Positions 11,366 through 21,584 of a DNA stretch of 64,000 bases are shown in pieces (position 1 is the first letter of the stretch; each line of letters begins with the position of its first letter). The position numbers and the translations under genes were made by a program. Location: assembly GCA_018806985.1 (NCBI GenBank), contig JADANN010000146.1, positions 496,001 to 560,000 on the forward strand, read 5' to 3'. The notes beneath the pieces were generated by a model. The model made no database searches, was not told where the DNA came from, and saw only the letters and a list, made by a program, of their open reading frames with translations. This DNA is from Angiostrongylus vasorum (lineage: Eukaryota; Nematoda; Chromadorea; Rhabditida; Metastrongylidae).

Positions 11366-11399
11366 AAAAAATATTACTAGGCAGTAAATTAACAGCAAA

Positions 11400-11850
11400 C
11401 CGTTTATGACATATTGAAACAGCGGCGTAAATTTTTAGTAGAAATGCTTCTGTTGTTAAAAAGGAATTTTTCAGCTTGAATAGCAGATCTTTACCGCGAA
11501 CACAAGAGAAAATCGGTAAGACGATTTTCGAGACAGCATGAGCTCACTGGTTCGACTAGTTCGCTAGCAAAGAAGCTATCTATCACTTCGGAACCAAGCA
11601 GCAGATTCGTTTACGAATAAAACGGCACTGTCAATCGTTCGACCATCGCACGTCGCACAGGATAAACCTAACTGTATCCACGTGGCCACGTGGAGAATGA
11701 CACTAGCTGCTCGACGTTCAACGTTGTCAACTGCGTAGGCCGGAGGAATTGCACATTCGTCCCAAAAAAACCTGTTGAGAGGTTAATTTATGGGAAGAGA
11801 CGTTCTGGGTCATAGGAATTGTTTCCGTGAGTTGATGACAGTCCGACTTT
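11400..11850 (+). repeat. PLE-associated repeat, copy 2
   Basis: Homologous to 3740-4350 and 47590-48160 (shared AGCTCACTGGTTCGACTAGT, CTATCACTTCGGAACCAAG, CACGTGGCCACGTGGA). It runs directly into the PLE RT remnant at 11845. Confidence 0.6.
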
Positions 11851-12110
11851 TAGTTTACTGTCGATACATACACAAATGATTGTTTTTGCATCTGCTCTAA
11901 ACAAGAGAGATGGACAAGTGTTTTGATTCATTGGATGAATACTCAGTGAATATAAAATTCACTTGACAAGAACCTGAAAGGAAGTGGTTTCCATTTTTTT
12001 GACGTTGAAATGTACCTTCCGGAAGCGGTTTCTTCAAAAAGTGGTATTCGATGCCAAATGACGAAATATACAAGTCCAATATTAGGCTTTATAATAACAG
12101 GTCTAATCTC
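11845..12110 (+). pseudogene. Penelope-like element remnant, RT motif C region
   Basis: A short decayed stretch aligned to the 4590-4850 PLE copy. The catalytic motif reads RYIHK with a following stop, then EMDK and a linker with GIRCQMTKYTSP. It probably reflects the same ancestral insertion as at 4.5 kb, carried along in a duplication that includes block D. Confidence 0.6.
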
Positions 12111-12143
12111 TGAAAAAAGGCGAAGTTGACGAAACCTTCGCCT

Positions 12144-12435
12144 TAAAGGATAAAGAATAAAGCCTTCGGCGTTGATCAATCCCTGGGGGATTGCGCCATG
12201 TATTCGACTTCATTAAGTATCGTTGGAGGTGATTGAATGCATATCTGGCCTTTACAATGACTCGCGGTGGCCTAGCGATGTATCGAACCAGTGCTGCTAT
12301 CCTCCCAGACAAGTCTGGTACCAATTTGCCGATCCCGGAGAAATGGAAGGCTTGGTTGGCCATGATGAGAGCGGGGATCGATCCCACGTGTGTGTCGTAG
12401 TGGCGCCTCCAACCATTGCGCCACACGCGCCCTTT
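12144..12435 (-). repeat. tRNA-derived SINE F1, near full length
   Basis: The minus strand starts with an AAGGGCGCGTGTGGCGCAAT head, has a GGGATCGATCCC B-box-like site, and ends in CTTTATCCTTTA-type tail repeats. One of the better preserved copies. Confidence 0.8.
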
Positions 12436-12540
12436 TGTATCCTCGTGTCCGCTTGTTGAAGAAAAACATCGGATTATCAATCAGTGCCGAGGTTAATAGA
12501 AAGCCGGTCTTGGGAACTTCTACAGGTTGCTAGTTCTGAT

Positions 12541-12711
12541 AAAGGGCATATGTTTAGATTGCAACTCGTCCGCACTCGGTCGTCGGCTGCTCACCGCGTT
12601 CGTCGAATGTCGCATGTCGACGAGCGGATGCGTTACGATGGCTTGAGTACAGTTCAACTCATCGGGTTGACCGCTCTTTTTGCTCGCTGTGACCAGATAA
12701 TTTTAGCTTAG
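12541..12711 (+). CDS. Possible exon of unknown product (block A, copy 1)
   Basis: A frame ending MSHVDERMRYDGLSTVQLIG, a short tail and a stop is conserved in outline in the other two A copies (VDERMRCDGWRTVHLIG and ADERIRYDGLRTIRLIG). Differences between copies are not clearly biased to synonymous positions, so coding function is uncertain. I recognise no family and no splice-supported start. Confidence 0.25.
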   Translation, partial: KGHMFRLQLVRTRSSAAHRVRRMSHVDERMRYDGLSTVQLIGLTALFARCDQIILA

Positions 12712-12999
12712 CAATATATATGGCCTAAACAGTGGACATGAAAATTCTGAGTACGCTGAAGAAATTCTTAGTGAGTTATAACATTTGTCCTTTTTTATTT
12801 CCTTGTTTTGGGAAAGATTTTCGAAAATTTCCAGAGAATTCTTTCCAGAAATCACCCAATTTCCTTTGAAAAGACAACGTTTAGACTCGTCATAAAACAT
12901 ATCAGAATTTTTCACAAATGTCTACAAAATATTCATCAGCAACAAGGTAGATGTGTTCAGAAGTGCCTAAGTCGAAACAAAAATTCTGATTTTAAACTT

Positions 13000-13192
13000 A
13001 TTATTTACTGCCTATTCTCTTTAACGGCAGGGTATATTGCGAAATATAACTTTCAATGATGCTGAGATATTTGCAAAAAGAACCGCATGGTGTGGTGGTG
13101 AACGCGTTACTTCCCGGAAAGGACAATAGCGCGTTCGTTCCCCGCAGGCACCTGCGGTCCGGAGTTTTGCAAATATCTCAGCATCATTGGAG
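13000..13192. repeat. F5 SINE inverted pair (hairpin)
   Basis: A truncated minus-strand F5 tail (13000-13078, TTTACTGCCTATT to GATGCTGAGATATTTGCAAA) is joined directly to a plus-strand F5 head (13080-13192, ending TTTGCAAATATCTCAGCATC). The 20-bp motif at the end of the first part is the reverse complement of the end of the second, so the transcript could fold back. Confidence 0.7.
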
Positions 13193-13228
13193 ATTCTAAA
13201 TTTAATTTCCACCATTCTACTTTCCAGA

Positions 13229-13532
13229 CGATTTGGGAAGAATTCACCTGAAGAACTATGATGACAAAAAAGGCAAAGCAGAAGATCCGAAAGAAGTAAT
13301 TAATTCTCCACTGGTTGAAAGATGTGTGGAAGAAAAGTTGGAAATTACGGTAGAAAAGAAAATACCAGAAGAGGAGAAGGAAAAATTCGGGGGGGATATG
13401 AAAGAGGAAATCACTTCGGCCTCCTCACTTGAACAGGATCTATTTCGGTCACCATTAGCTTTAGCAACTTCACAGGAAACGACTGCGATACACCAAAGTG
13501 AAAAGAACAAGTGCTCGAACAGAGTTACATGA
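13229..13532 (+). CDS. Possible terminal exon, charged protein of unknown function
   Basis: After a good acceptor (TTCTACTTTCCAG) an open frame of about 100 codons reads DLGRIHLKNYDDKKGKAED and continues with Lys/Glu-rich sequence (EEKLEITVEKKIPEEEKEK) to a stop after CSNRVT. The matching sequence in the A copies at 19750 and 56410 has stop codons and lacks the AG acceptor, so either this is the one surviving exon or all three are non-coding. No family recognised; the composition suggests a soluble, disordered or coiled-coil region. Confidence 0.3.
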
Positions 13533-13786
13533 GCCATCCGGCAATGTAAGTAACTATCTAAGTAAGTGTTCTTTTTTGGTATGAGCTGTAGCATAGTTCC
13601 TGAAAGAAATTGGCATGCGTGAAAAGGCTCACTGCTCATTAAGTGAATTTTGACCAAAATCAGTGCCGGTCCTCCTACCATTAGGTGTAGAGGGCATTCG
13701 ATAGCTGTACTCTTTAATCTTCAAGCTTTTGTTTTCCAGATAACAACGGTGGAATTCACGTAGCGCAGTTGTTAATGCCGATGTCT

Positions 13787-14047
13787 TCATCTTGCCCTTG
13801 GCAAACTTCTAACAGGTTTATAATGACTACTAATCACTTGTGAAGATTTGGGAATACTCTGGATGCAGACCATCTTGGAGGTTCGTGATGATTCTACACC
13901 AGTATTCAGTATCCTGATGATTAAAATATCCTCACGTTGTAGTCGATCCAACAAGTACGTCCGGATATCGCTTTGTGGATGACTGATGCGAGAAAAAGAT
14001 CGAATGAAAGGAGCGGCGGGATCCACATTGCAGAGACAACTGGTCAT
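13787..14047 (-). CDS. Open frame of unknown function, 86 codons
   Basis: The minus-strand frame begins MTSCLCNVDPAAPFIRSF and stays open to a stop at 13787. It contains no recognised domain and no second copy was spotted in the window. It lies between blocks A and B of the first duplicated unit. Could be a real exon or chance. Confidence 0.15.
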   Translation of the reverse strand: MTSCLCNVDPAAPFIRSFSRISHPQSDIRTYLLDRLQREDILIIRILNTGVESSRTSKMVCIQSIPKSSQVISSHYKPVRSLPRAR

Positions 14048-14239
14048 ATGAACCCCCTATGAAGTACGTCAAAAATACACTTAGATGAGCAATATTACAA
14101 AAAAATCGCAGAGTGGAATAAATCCGTAACCCAGGTAATCAACAAAATAATCGTTCTCGCAATGGGTTTTTATTTTAGACAACTGCTTTGGAATTTTTAT
14201 TACTGTCAACCTTAAAACTATGAAAAAACCAAAACCTAC

Positions 14240-14298
14240 CACGACTGTTCGGTAGCAGCGCAAGAAATCACTCGAATTTGCTATCGGTCGAACTTTGT
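14240..14298 (-). pseudogene. Truncated copy of the small cysteine-rich secreted protein gene (B1)
   Basis: The minus strand encodes KVRPIANSSDFLRCYRTVV, matching exon 2 of the genes at 24919-25488 and 58822-59417. One of the paired cysteines (CC in the others) is Arg here. The 5' part of the exon and all of exon 1 are lost, because an F3 element begins at the breakpoint (14299). A donor-like GTAGGT follows at the conserved position. The intergenic sequence below it also matches the 58.8 kb copy (TTTTAGACAACT versus TTTCAGACAACT). Confidence 0.7.
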
Positions 14299-14572
14299 CC
14301 AGCCTGGCCAAAGTCTACCCTACGTCTTTCACAGCCACAGGCAGTCGCAGCCCTTGTGGATCAGAGGGAAATTTGTCACCATGCGACTTTGATGCCAGGA
14401 CGGTGGTGGATCCTGGTATTGGTCTGCTCTTAGCTGGGCTTCCAGACAGAAACGCAGGACTCCTCTTCAGATTAAGAGACCCTGCTGAGGATGACTTCAC
14501 CCGCTATATATCGCAGTCCGACACCCAGGAACACCTTTCAGCCACGATGAGGTGGGTAAACCGTTGGGAGGA
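14299..14572 (-). repeat. F3 element, lacking its RTE-like tail
   Basis: Matches F3 from the CAGCCTGGCC position to the GTAAACCGTTGGGAGG end. The tail half is missing where it meets gene fragment B1, so this is either a truncated insertion or a deletion junction. Confidence 0.75.
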
Positions 14573-14661
14573 ATATTGGGACAGAAAAGTAAACTAACAG
14601 AAAAAAGGGTCAACACCGACTGCGATGTAAAAAAATTCTCGACATAGTTGGTAATCCATGT

Positions 14662-15027
14662 TCAAAAAAAGTTTTCAGCTATATTCTGCGCGCGTTCTTT
14701 GCGTCGAAGCTTTTGATGCACCAGAGGAAGTGTTGCTCTTTCAGAACCTGCAGTTCGGATAAAATAACATGCGGAAGAAATCGTTCCATCACTGGTATGA
14801 TTTATTGCACATTCAGCAATATAACAAATTCCGTCTGTGAAAATAATGAGAGGTCGTCGTTCCTCCTGAATCTTGACGCCCGAATGATGGGGATAGTTAT
14901 GTTGTAGTTCTCTTGTGCGAGGTGAAGGCCGCGCACTGAGATCACTCAACAAGAGGGTGCGTCGCACCACCCTCTGGACGTCACCCATCACGTTCAGTGA
15001 GGAATGAATCGCTTCGGAATCCATCAT
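14662..15027 (-). CDS. Possible coding exon, 121 codons, unknown product
   Basis: The minus-strand frame starts MMDSEAIHSSLNVMGDVQRV, passes RPLIIFTDGICYIAECAIN and ends AQNIAENFF. Composition is mixed and protein-like. The duplicate at about 36690-37390 retains parts (CYF..RA and SLN.V.DV) but has frameshifts and a 220-bp CA-type microsatellite in it. The region is unusual in staying open over the full length of a duplicated block. No family recognised, no signal peptide, start codon uncertain. Confidence 0.35.
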   Translation of the reverse strand: MMDSEAIHSSLNVMGDVQRVVRRTLLLSDLSARPSPRTRELQHNYPHHSGVKIQEERRPLIIFTDGICYIAECAINHTSDGTISSACYFIRTAGSERATLPLVHQKLRRKERAQNIAENFF

Positions 15028-15207
15028 TAATGAAAATATTTGCGGTTTTCGATGAAATTCTGGAAAGCTCAGCCAATGAGTACAGAGAAAAACATTGATG
15101 CATAATGATTTTTAGGCTAAGACCATTTCCACATAAATATAGAGATCTGCGTCGATCGGAATCCATCCAAAGGAGAACGAAAGTTCTAAGTAATGTTAAC
15201 TTTTACG

Positions 15208-15313
15208 AAGGGACCCGCATGGTGTGGTGGTGAACGCGTTAGTCCCCGGAATGGGTTATAGCGCGTTCGTTCCCTACCGCAGACACCTTCAATCTGGAGT
15301 TTTGCAAACATCA
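15208..15313 (+). repeat. F5 SINE, head part
   Basis: GCATGGTGTGGTGGTGAACG head, GCGCGTTCGTTCCC B-box-like site and TTTTGCAAA end. Sits inside block C copy 1 only. Confidence 0.7.
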
Positions 15314-16379
15314 AAGTTCTAAATACTTTGTTTGAAATACTGCTATTGTGTCACTGCATACTGCACTCCACTTTTTCAGGGATTGTGCTCATTACCACAT
15401 CACTGCATGCAACCAGGAAGCAGAGGCGGAAAGATGGATGAGATTCCAGAAATTAAATGAAAAGATAATATATAAACAAATTTAATGCTACACAGAAAAG
15501 GTGAACCGCTCTATTAAGTTAAGTAGCAACTAAAAAACAGTTAAGCTGTGGTTTTGTCCAGCCTTTTGGTGGGCGCTTGGAGAAGCGCAACGTAGCCTGG
15601 CGACTAATCGGCTCTCAATTCCTCGCATGAAGAAGACTCATATTGACTGATGACTTTTTCTATAAATCAGAAATATCCTGTCATCTTAGGAAGCAAACAA
15701 TCTGATTATCACTTGGACATCATTGAGAGTTTTTAAGACGTGAAAAAGACGTTTCCACTGTCGGTTCGAATTCCTTTTATAATAAAAAGCTTGTCCAAGA
15801 ATTCTACTAGTGAAAAAATCGAATTTTCTGACACTCTGCCAAACAGTTGGCTCTCTCACAGCGCTAATTTAACATCGTGACTCCACACACACGGAAATGG
15901 AAAAAGTTCGGAGCAGTTCCGTGTCCCGACTCTACTTTTAGGAGAAAATAACCCTCCAGATCACATTACTCATTTAGAACGAGACTTGTTGGAAGCCGCC
16001 TCACATTTCTGATCAAGTTTCTGTGCCGCTTAATGACATATGATACAAAAAATGACCACATAATAAAGGGGCTATCACTAAAACAACGGAGGTAACGTCG
16101 CATTTTCGTTTGACAGAGACAACGTTTAACAGAGAAGTAGAAAGTCGCACATTCAGATTCGGAGAGTGCATTACGGCATAGGCTCTCTCTGAACAAAACA
16201 CTGCACAAAATTTTATACCAACCTCGTCTAAGCTGAGAAGTTGAAGGATTTTGTTGATTATTCTGTCCTAGGTTAAGAGAATGTCAGTTAATTGAAGTAC
16301 TACTACACTTTTTGCTAGCTATTCCACTACCCCCTACTGCTGCAAGGCTGATTGGCGACATGAAAAGAAATCACTACCA

Positions 16380-16592
16380 ATCGACAAATAGTCAGCAAAC
16401 GAACTGCGTGAAATAGCGCTGTCTGATGAGGTTGCCTCAACTGAGCGGTGCACCACTAAAGAAGATTCGACTCGATATGACGGAAAGACACCACATCGGG
16501 AAGACTAACAGCTGCAAACTTTGGCTTCGATCACAGGGTCTGAAGAAGAAGAAGACGCGTTAGCCGAATAAAAGCTGTGTAACAACCTTGTG
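16380..16592 (+). repeat. F6 foldback element, right half only
   Basis: Matches the right arm of the elements at 936 and 58300 (ATGAGGTTGCCTCA, GAAGATTCGACTCG, CACATCGGGAAGAC) and ends with TTAGCCGAATAAA. The hammerhead-like core is decayed (CTGAAGA retained, GAAAC lost). Confidence 0.55.
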
Positions 16593-16924
16593 AAAGCGGA
16601 AACAATTACAAAGTATTCTTCTTCGTGGTAGTGCGTCATTTTAAGGCATTTTTCAAGGCAAAACTAACTTTTTATTTTGCAGTGTGACAGTAACGTTCGA
16701 GTTAGTTAATCCCTAATTTTATTGAAATAATGAAGCGAATACTCTTCCACTCCTCATCGACGGCTCTTTAATCAAGTGGCAAGGAAATTCCCACAATAAA
16801 GTATGTTGTAACAATCAGCAAGTTGGCACTGCACGTACAGAACATCAAGCACAGTCTTTTCACGTGCGGCATCAGACGGCGGTCATTGATCACAAAAAAA
16901 CCGTCCGTACCACGATTACTTACG

Positions 16925-17300
16925 TGATACTTGGTACTTGATTGGCCCGCCTTCATTGGTTGTGCGGGCGCCATCATAACCTACATTTTTTTCGGAGATT
17001 TGCTGGTTAAGTCATTGTGGTTCCCTGGAATCCCGAGGTCAGCCTGGACAAAGTTTGCCCCAAGTCTTCACCATGACAGGCAGTAGCAGCCCTTGTGGAT
17101 CAGAGGAACACTTGCCACCATGCGACTTTGATACCAAGGCGGTTGATACCTGGCATTGGTTTACGCTTAGCTAGGCTTCCTGATGGAAATGCTGGACTCC
17201 TCTTCAACTTGGAAGACCCTGCCTGGAGGATGAATCCCCAACTGTACGTCGTAGTCCTACACCCAGGAACATCTCCCAGCCACGATGAGGCGTACCACGA
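16925..17300 (-). repeat. F3 element, full length
   Basis: RTE-like tail at the left (GATACTTGGTACTTGATTGG), body through GGCGGTTGATACCTGGC to ATGAGGCG at the right. Confidence 0.75.
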
Positions 17301-17359
17301 TTATTTGCTGTTATATCGAAAAGGCTTATAAGGAAAATTCTTTCTTATATCCGTAGTTA

Positions 17360-17470
17360 GGGTGCGTGTGGCGCAGTGGTTGAAGGCTCCACTGCAACAC
17401 ACACGTGGAATCGATCCCCGCGCCCATGGCCCACCAAGCCACCATTTCTCCGGGGTCGGCAAATTGGGCG
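17360..17470 (+). repeat. F1 SINE, 5' tRNA-like part
   Basis: Well-preserved head: GTGCGTGTGGCGCAGTGGTT contains an RNA polymerase III A-box-like site and GGAATCGATCCC a B-box-like site. The copy ends after the GGGGTCGGCAAATTGG segment. Confidence 0.75.
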
Positions 17471-17989
17471 AACAGCTGATTACGATGGCTCGCTGGATGG
17501 ATCTCCACCACAGTGCTTCTCCCAATTCATAGCTTCCGTAAGTTAATTTTCCATGTTTACTGCTTTATTTCCATTTCAAGATTTTTTCTTCTGAATATTG
17601 CCTCATTGTCGTCGTTCTATTACATTGACGTACTTATAACTTTGGCAAATGTGAAGGAACTAGGATGCAGTGGTAAGCCTCAGCCAGTATAGCAACAAGA
17701 AAAGAAAAAAAGGGCCACCGAAAAACGTGTGCCGCTCCGTGCTCTGAGGGTAACTCGACGATGACAAATACGGTATCTACTGGTATATACCTACCCGTAA
17801 AGGATGAGTACGTGATTAATGGGATGTAGCGCAGCGTATTAGCACATCCAGTAGAGTCGTTGAAGCTGTGTAGCCTTTTACCTACTTTTTTTATTTAGCT
17901 TATACGACAACTTGTGAAGGCTTACAGATGTGCGCTGTCGTTTTTGTCCTCTTAGGTGACATTGAGAGAATTTGTCAAGGCTCGAAGGA

Positions 17990-18075
17990 AGGACGACTTG
18001 GTTTGCTAAAGACGCGGGATCAAACTAAAACCTCCCTATGTACTTCTAATCACTGCGCTATATAAGCTCACTAAA
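17990..18075 (-). repeat. tRNA-like SINE head, unclassified
   Basis: On minus, TATATAGCGCAGTGATTAGA resembles an A box and GTTTGATCCCGC a B box about 30 bp downstream. It is not a foldable tRNA gene. Another A-box-like GGGATGTAGCGCAGCGTATT lies at about 17821. Confidence 0.35.
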
Positions 18076-18189
18076 ATGGTAGAGAAGCATAAATCTTCTG
18101 CTGATCAATCAGATTGCTCACACAAATCATAGTGAAGGAAAAAAAACAGCGAAGAGCGTACGGCACCATTCAAACAGTTCACTCATCGA

Positions 18190-18500
18190 ACTAGAGATTT
18201 TTCTGACTTTTACTGAAGGCCGTAATAGAGGCAGACAACTGGTCAGGAGAACGCTCAGTGGTGAAATAGGGAAGAAATTCGGAGGAACCAAGTGTTCACG
18301 CGAAAGATCGAGCTCTTGATGATAACGCTGGATTCACCACTGCTGTTCGTTGTCTTTAGTGTTTTACTTTTTCTGCATACATACTTCGGAAATGTTCAAT
18401 ACAATGGCACTGAGTGCGATCGTCGACTTCTTTTTATTGAAGGCAATAATAGAAGCACACAGCTGATTCGGAGAACGCTCAGAGGTGAAATACACGTTAG
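18190..18500 (+). repeat. Local direct duplication of about 80 bp
   Basis: 18198-18276 and 18424-18497 share TTTTACTGAAGG/TTTTATTGAAGG, AATAGA(A/G)GCA and GGAGAACGCTCAG(A/T)GGTGAAATA, about 225 bp apart in the same orientation. The second ends in a short F5 head fragment (GTTAGCCCCCGGAAAGGGCAATAG, about 18495-18520). Confidence 0.55.
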
Positions 18501-18784
18501 CCCCCGGAAAGGGCAATAGTCTTCTCTGTTGAAGTTAGAGTTACAGAATATAGGCAAAATGTGAGAAATCCTACTTGTCTTGCACTTTAGCAGTGATTAG
18601 TTCAAGGTTTTTCTGCCACGTAACAATCAACAAGTCCTTTGTTAACAGATTTATTCACCAGAAAAAGTATGAGATCAGGCATAAAACCGCACAGAATAAC
18701 CCGTGAAAGGCAATGCTCTTACAGTGGAAAAAAACCTAGCGAGCTGAAAAGTATCGAATTTACCGTGCTGTACGTACTCAGTTA

Positions 18785-19058
18785 AGGGCGCGTGTGGGGC
18801 AGTGGTTGGAGGCGGCACTGCGATACACAGATGGAATCGATCCCTGCGCCCATGGCTCACCAAGCCTTCCATCCCTCCGGTGTCGTCGATTTGGTACCAG
18901 ACTTATCTGCGAGGATAGCAGCACTGACTCGATACATCGGCAGGCCACCGCGAGTCATTGCAAAGGCCAGATATGCATTCAGTCACCTCCAACGATACTT
19001 AATGAAACCGAATGTATGGCACGTCCGTTAGGGATTGATCAACGCCGACAGCTTTAGA
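18785..19058 (+). repeat. tRNA-derived SINE F1, full-length copy inside block A
   Basis: Head GGCGCGTGTGGGGCAGTGGT, B-box-like GGAATCGATCCC, body, and end AACGCCGACAGCTTTAGAG. The interrupted block A sequence resumes on both sides when compared with 55.1-55.3 kb, so this is a post-duplication insertion. Confidence 0.8.
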
Positions 19059-19236
19059 GTTCCGTAATTACTGCAACACTACGGCCAGGTCGCGTATTTT
19101 AGCTCATGCATTTCCATCACGTCGTGCAGTGTAAGAGTAGATGAAATTGATTGAACAAATACAGCGAAATAAGTAAGCTGGTCCTCAGTAACTTTCTACA
19201 ACTTGTTAGCTATTTGGTCATCGACTAGGTACAAAT

Positions 19237-19449
19237 GTGACAACTTGTCGACATAGGCAGTCTTCATTGAAACTAGATGATCCCATTTGCCATATGAACA
19301 GAGGACAACTGGTCCATACTCTGACGTCCACTTCTCACAGTGTTGTCAAAATGTCGCATGTCGACGAGCGGATGCGTTGCGACGGCTGGAGGACAGTCCA
19401 TCTCATCGGAGTCACTGATTTTCTGATGTTTGGGATCAGAAATTCTTAG
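19237..19449 (+). CDS. Possible exon of unknown product (block A, copy 2)
   Basis: Frame containing CHMNRGQLVHTLTSTSH and VDERMRCDGWRTVHLIGV, ending FGIRNS and a stop. It aligns residue by residue with 55395-55607 (ending FGTRNL) and partly with 12541-12711. Three open copies argue for a real exon, but no splice sites or known domain back it. Confidence 0.25.
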   Translation: MTTCRHRQSSLKLDDPICHMNRGQLVHTLTSTSHSVVKMSHVDERMRCDGWRTVHLIGVTDFLMFGIRNS

Positions 19450-20009
19450 CTTAGCAATGTATCCGGCCTAAACAGTGGACATGGAAGATCTAAAAACACT
19501 GAGCGAACTTTTTTTTGGCAACTTCTAACACTTCCCCTAGGTGTTTTCTTGTTGCGAAAGAAATCCCCAAAAGCTTCCGAGATTTGTTCCCAAAACTAAC
19601 CTAATTCCTTCCCAAAGACAAACTTTAATCACTGTTTAAATCATATTGTAGTTTTAATAAATAACTACAAAAAGTTTCCCAGAAGCAAGGTAGGTGGATT
19701 TAGGCATTTTTGAATCGAAACAAAGATTATAAATTTATTTTCTCCCACTTCACATTGCAAACGATTTGAGAAGAATTTACTTGAAGAACGACGACCGCAA
19801 GAAGGACAACGCAGAGGATCCAAAAGGGAAAATGAGATCCACAGTTCTCGAAAGTTGACTGAAAGAAAAGTTAGAAATTATGGTAGGGAAAGAAAACAGG
19901 AGAAGAACAAACGAATAAAGGAAACCACCTTAGTCACTTGAACAGATTCTATTTCTGTTAGAGGTGGTTCAACACATTCTCCTTTCTCTTTCTAAAATAA
20001 AAAAATTAA

Positions 20010-20540
20010 CCAGATATCGAAAAATAGCACTCTTATAGCAACTTAGATCGCTCCCTTCCACATCAAAGCTTCGCTTGGTAGTAAAAAAATCGCATAACCC
20101 ATTCCATCAATGGTTTTACTTTTGGATTCTTCCTTGCGTTAGTTTTCACTGTTCTACACACATTTTTAAATCAGTTCATATGAGACTGGAGAAGAAAGGA
20201 ACAGTGGAGATCGTCTCCATGCTGCACGAACCCTGTTGTCAAAACGGTCAATCTCAGTTCAATTTAAAAAGATAAACGAGCATTTGTGCTCAGAAACCTC
20301 AGAATGTCCAAGAAAAGCTTGGCTATCCTAGGATCTCAAGAAAAACCACGGCTCCCAGCATACAGCATATCAGAAAAAAAAAGAATACGACAGTTTTTTA
20401 AGAGGTAGCAAACAGCACGACGTTAGATCTACCAAATGCATAGAAAACGGCAGTAATTCAACAAAACTAATAGAAGCGCTGGCGGCAGCATGTAGGTGAG
20501 ACGATCGAGGAGGGTGTAAGTAAATAAGTAGGTGAGTTTT
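20010..20540. other. No recognised feature
   Basis: AT-rich, only short ORFs. Nothing matched elsewhere in the window. Confidence 0.3.
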
Positions 20541-20695
20541 AACTTTTGTTACTGCTTACTCTCTTTCATGGTAGGGTACTATATGAAAAGTACTACGACA
20601 TCTCGAGCAAAATTCGAAACATCAGATGGGCTTCGAACCAGCGCCTATCCTTACCGCACAATTACCAATTACCATTACCATGGTGATTAGCGTTA
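20541..20695 (-). repeat. F5 SINE, divergent
   Basis: Tail AACTTTTGTTACTGCTTACT, middle TGGTAGGGTA, and a B-box-like site as GGGCTTCGAACCAGCG (read on plus). Confidence 0.55.
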
Positions 20696-20720
20696 CGGTT
20701 CTAAGTTGATATTCTTTTAG

Positions 20721-21110
20721 GTACCTTGATACTTGATACTTGAACGGCTCGTCCTCACTGGTTGTGCGGGCCCCAGGATAATCACCATTTTTTCGGAGAT
20801 TTGCTAGTTAAGCCATTGTGGTTCTCTGGAATCTCGAGGTCAGCCTGGCCAAAGTCTGCTCCAGGTCTTCATTACCACAGGCAGTCGCAGCCCATGTGGA
20901 TCAGAGGAAGATTTGTCACCAGGCGACTTTGATACCAGGACCGTGGTGGATCCTGGTATTGGTTCACTCTTAGCTAGGCTTCCCGATGGAAACGCCAGAC
21001 TTCTCAGCTTGGGAGATCCTGCCGGGCGAGGAATTCCCGCGCTGTACATCGCAGCCCAACACCCAGGAGCACCTGCCAGCCACGATGAGGCGGTAAACCA
21101 TTAGGGAGGA
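20721..21110 (-). repeat. F3 element, full length
   Basis: Tail TTGATACTTGATACTTGAAC at the left, body with GGACCGTGGTGGATCCTGGT, right end GCGGTAAACCATTAGGGAGG. Confidence 0.8.
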
Positions 21111-21584
21111 CTTTTAGGTATCAGTTATAGGGGAATCTGAAAAAAATCGCAGGTATCAAAATTCAGCTCGTTGGGTGCTGTTGGCCTTCGTTAATCCAAT
21201 TCTTATAAGTGCCGGGTTTATTATACAGCTAGTAGCTACGGCCCGGTTCAGCAATATAAAGGGCCATGTATACCGAAATGGGTACACGTCTGTTCATTGA
21301 CTTTTGTATTCTACCCATGGCTTGTGAAACACAGATATAGTAACAGGCATAACTCATGAAAAGCTGTTCCCTACAATAAAAATGACTTCCAAAAACATCT
21401 TTTAGACGTTGCGCGTTTTGCTTTGACGATTCTTCATACTCCTTGCTCACACGCCTCGATCAGTGTGTTTCACAACAGTTTGCCTTTCGAAAATGTCACC
21501 AAGCCATCCTTTTATCCTACATTTATTTTATATCGCGCAATTCCCAATTTTACATACATACAGTATATATAATAATTACTCACT
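21110..21584. other. No recognised feature
   Basis: Short ORFs only, with no motif or repeat match. Confidence 0.3.

Larger units (their letters stand above)
12545..13560 (+). repeat. Segmental duplication block A, copy 1
   Basis: About 1 kb homologous to 18640-20010 and 54985-56720. Landmarks are GTCGACGAGCGGATGCGTTA, ATGGCCTAAACAGTGGACAT and AACGATTTG. Each copy is interrupted at nearly the same place by a different insertion; here it is the F5 inverted pair at 13000-13192. Blocks B and C follow at 14.2 and 14.6 kb, as they follow the second A copy. Confidence 0.7.
14600..16690 (+). repeat. Segmental duplication block C, copy 1
   Basis: About 2 kb colinear with 36675-38720. Matching landmarks are GACTGCGATGT versus GGCTGCGATGT, AATAACATGCGGAAG versus AATAACACGCGGAAG, TATCACTTGGA, GCAGTTCCGTGTCCCGA versus GCAGTTCCGAGTCCCGA, and the ACTTTAAGGCATT-type end. 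An F5 SINE (15208) and an F6 half element (16380) are present only in this copy. Confidence 0.65.
18640..20010 (+). repeat. Segmental duplication block A, copy 2
   Basis: Homologous to 54985-56720 over its full length and to 12545-13560 for the 3' part. Shared sites include CATAAAACCGCACA, AGCGAAATAAGTAA, CATATGAACAGAGGACAACT and CCGGCCTAAACAGTGGA. An F1 SINE (18785-19058) splits it; the 55 kb copy lacks that SINE. Confidence 0.75.

Noticed and set aside
17360..17470. tRNA gene
   Set aside because: A-box- and B-box-like sites are present but no cloverleaf or anticodon arm forms, and many copies with the same body exist; it is a SINE head. The same applies to the F2, F5 and 43105 heads.
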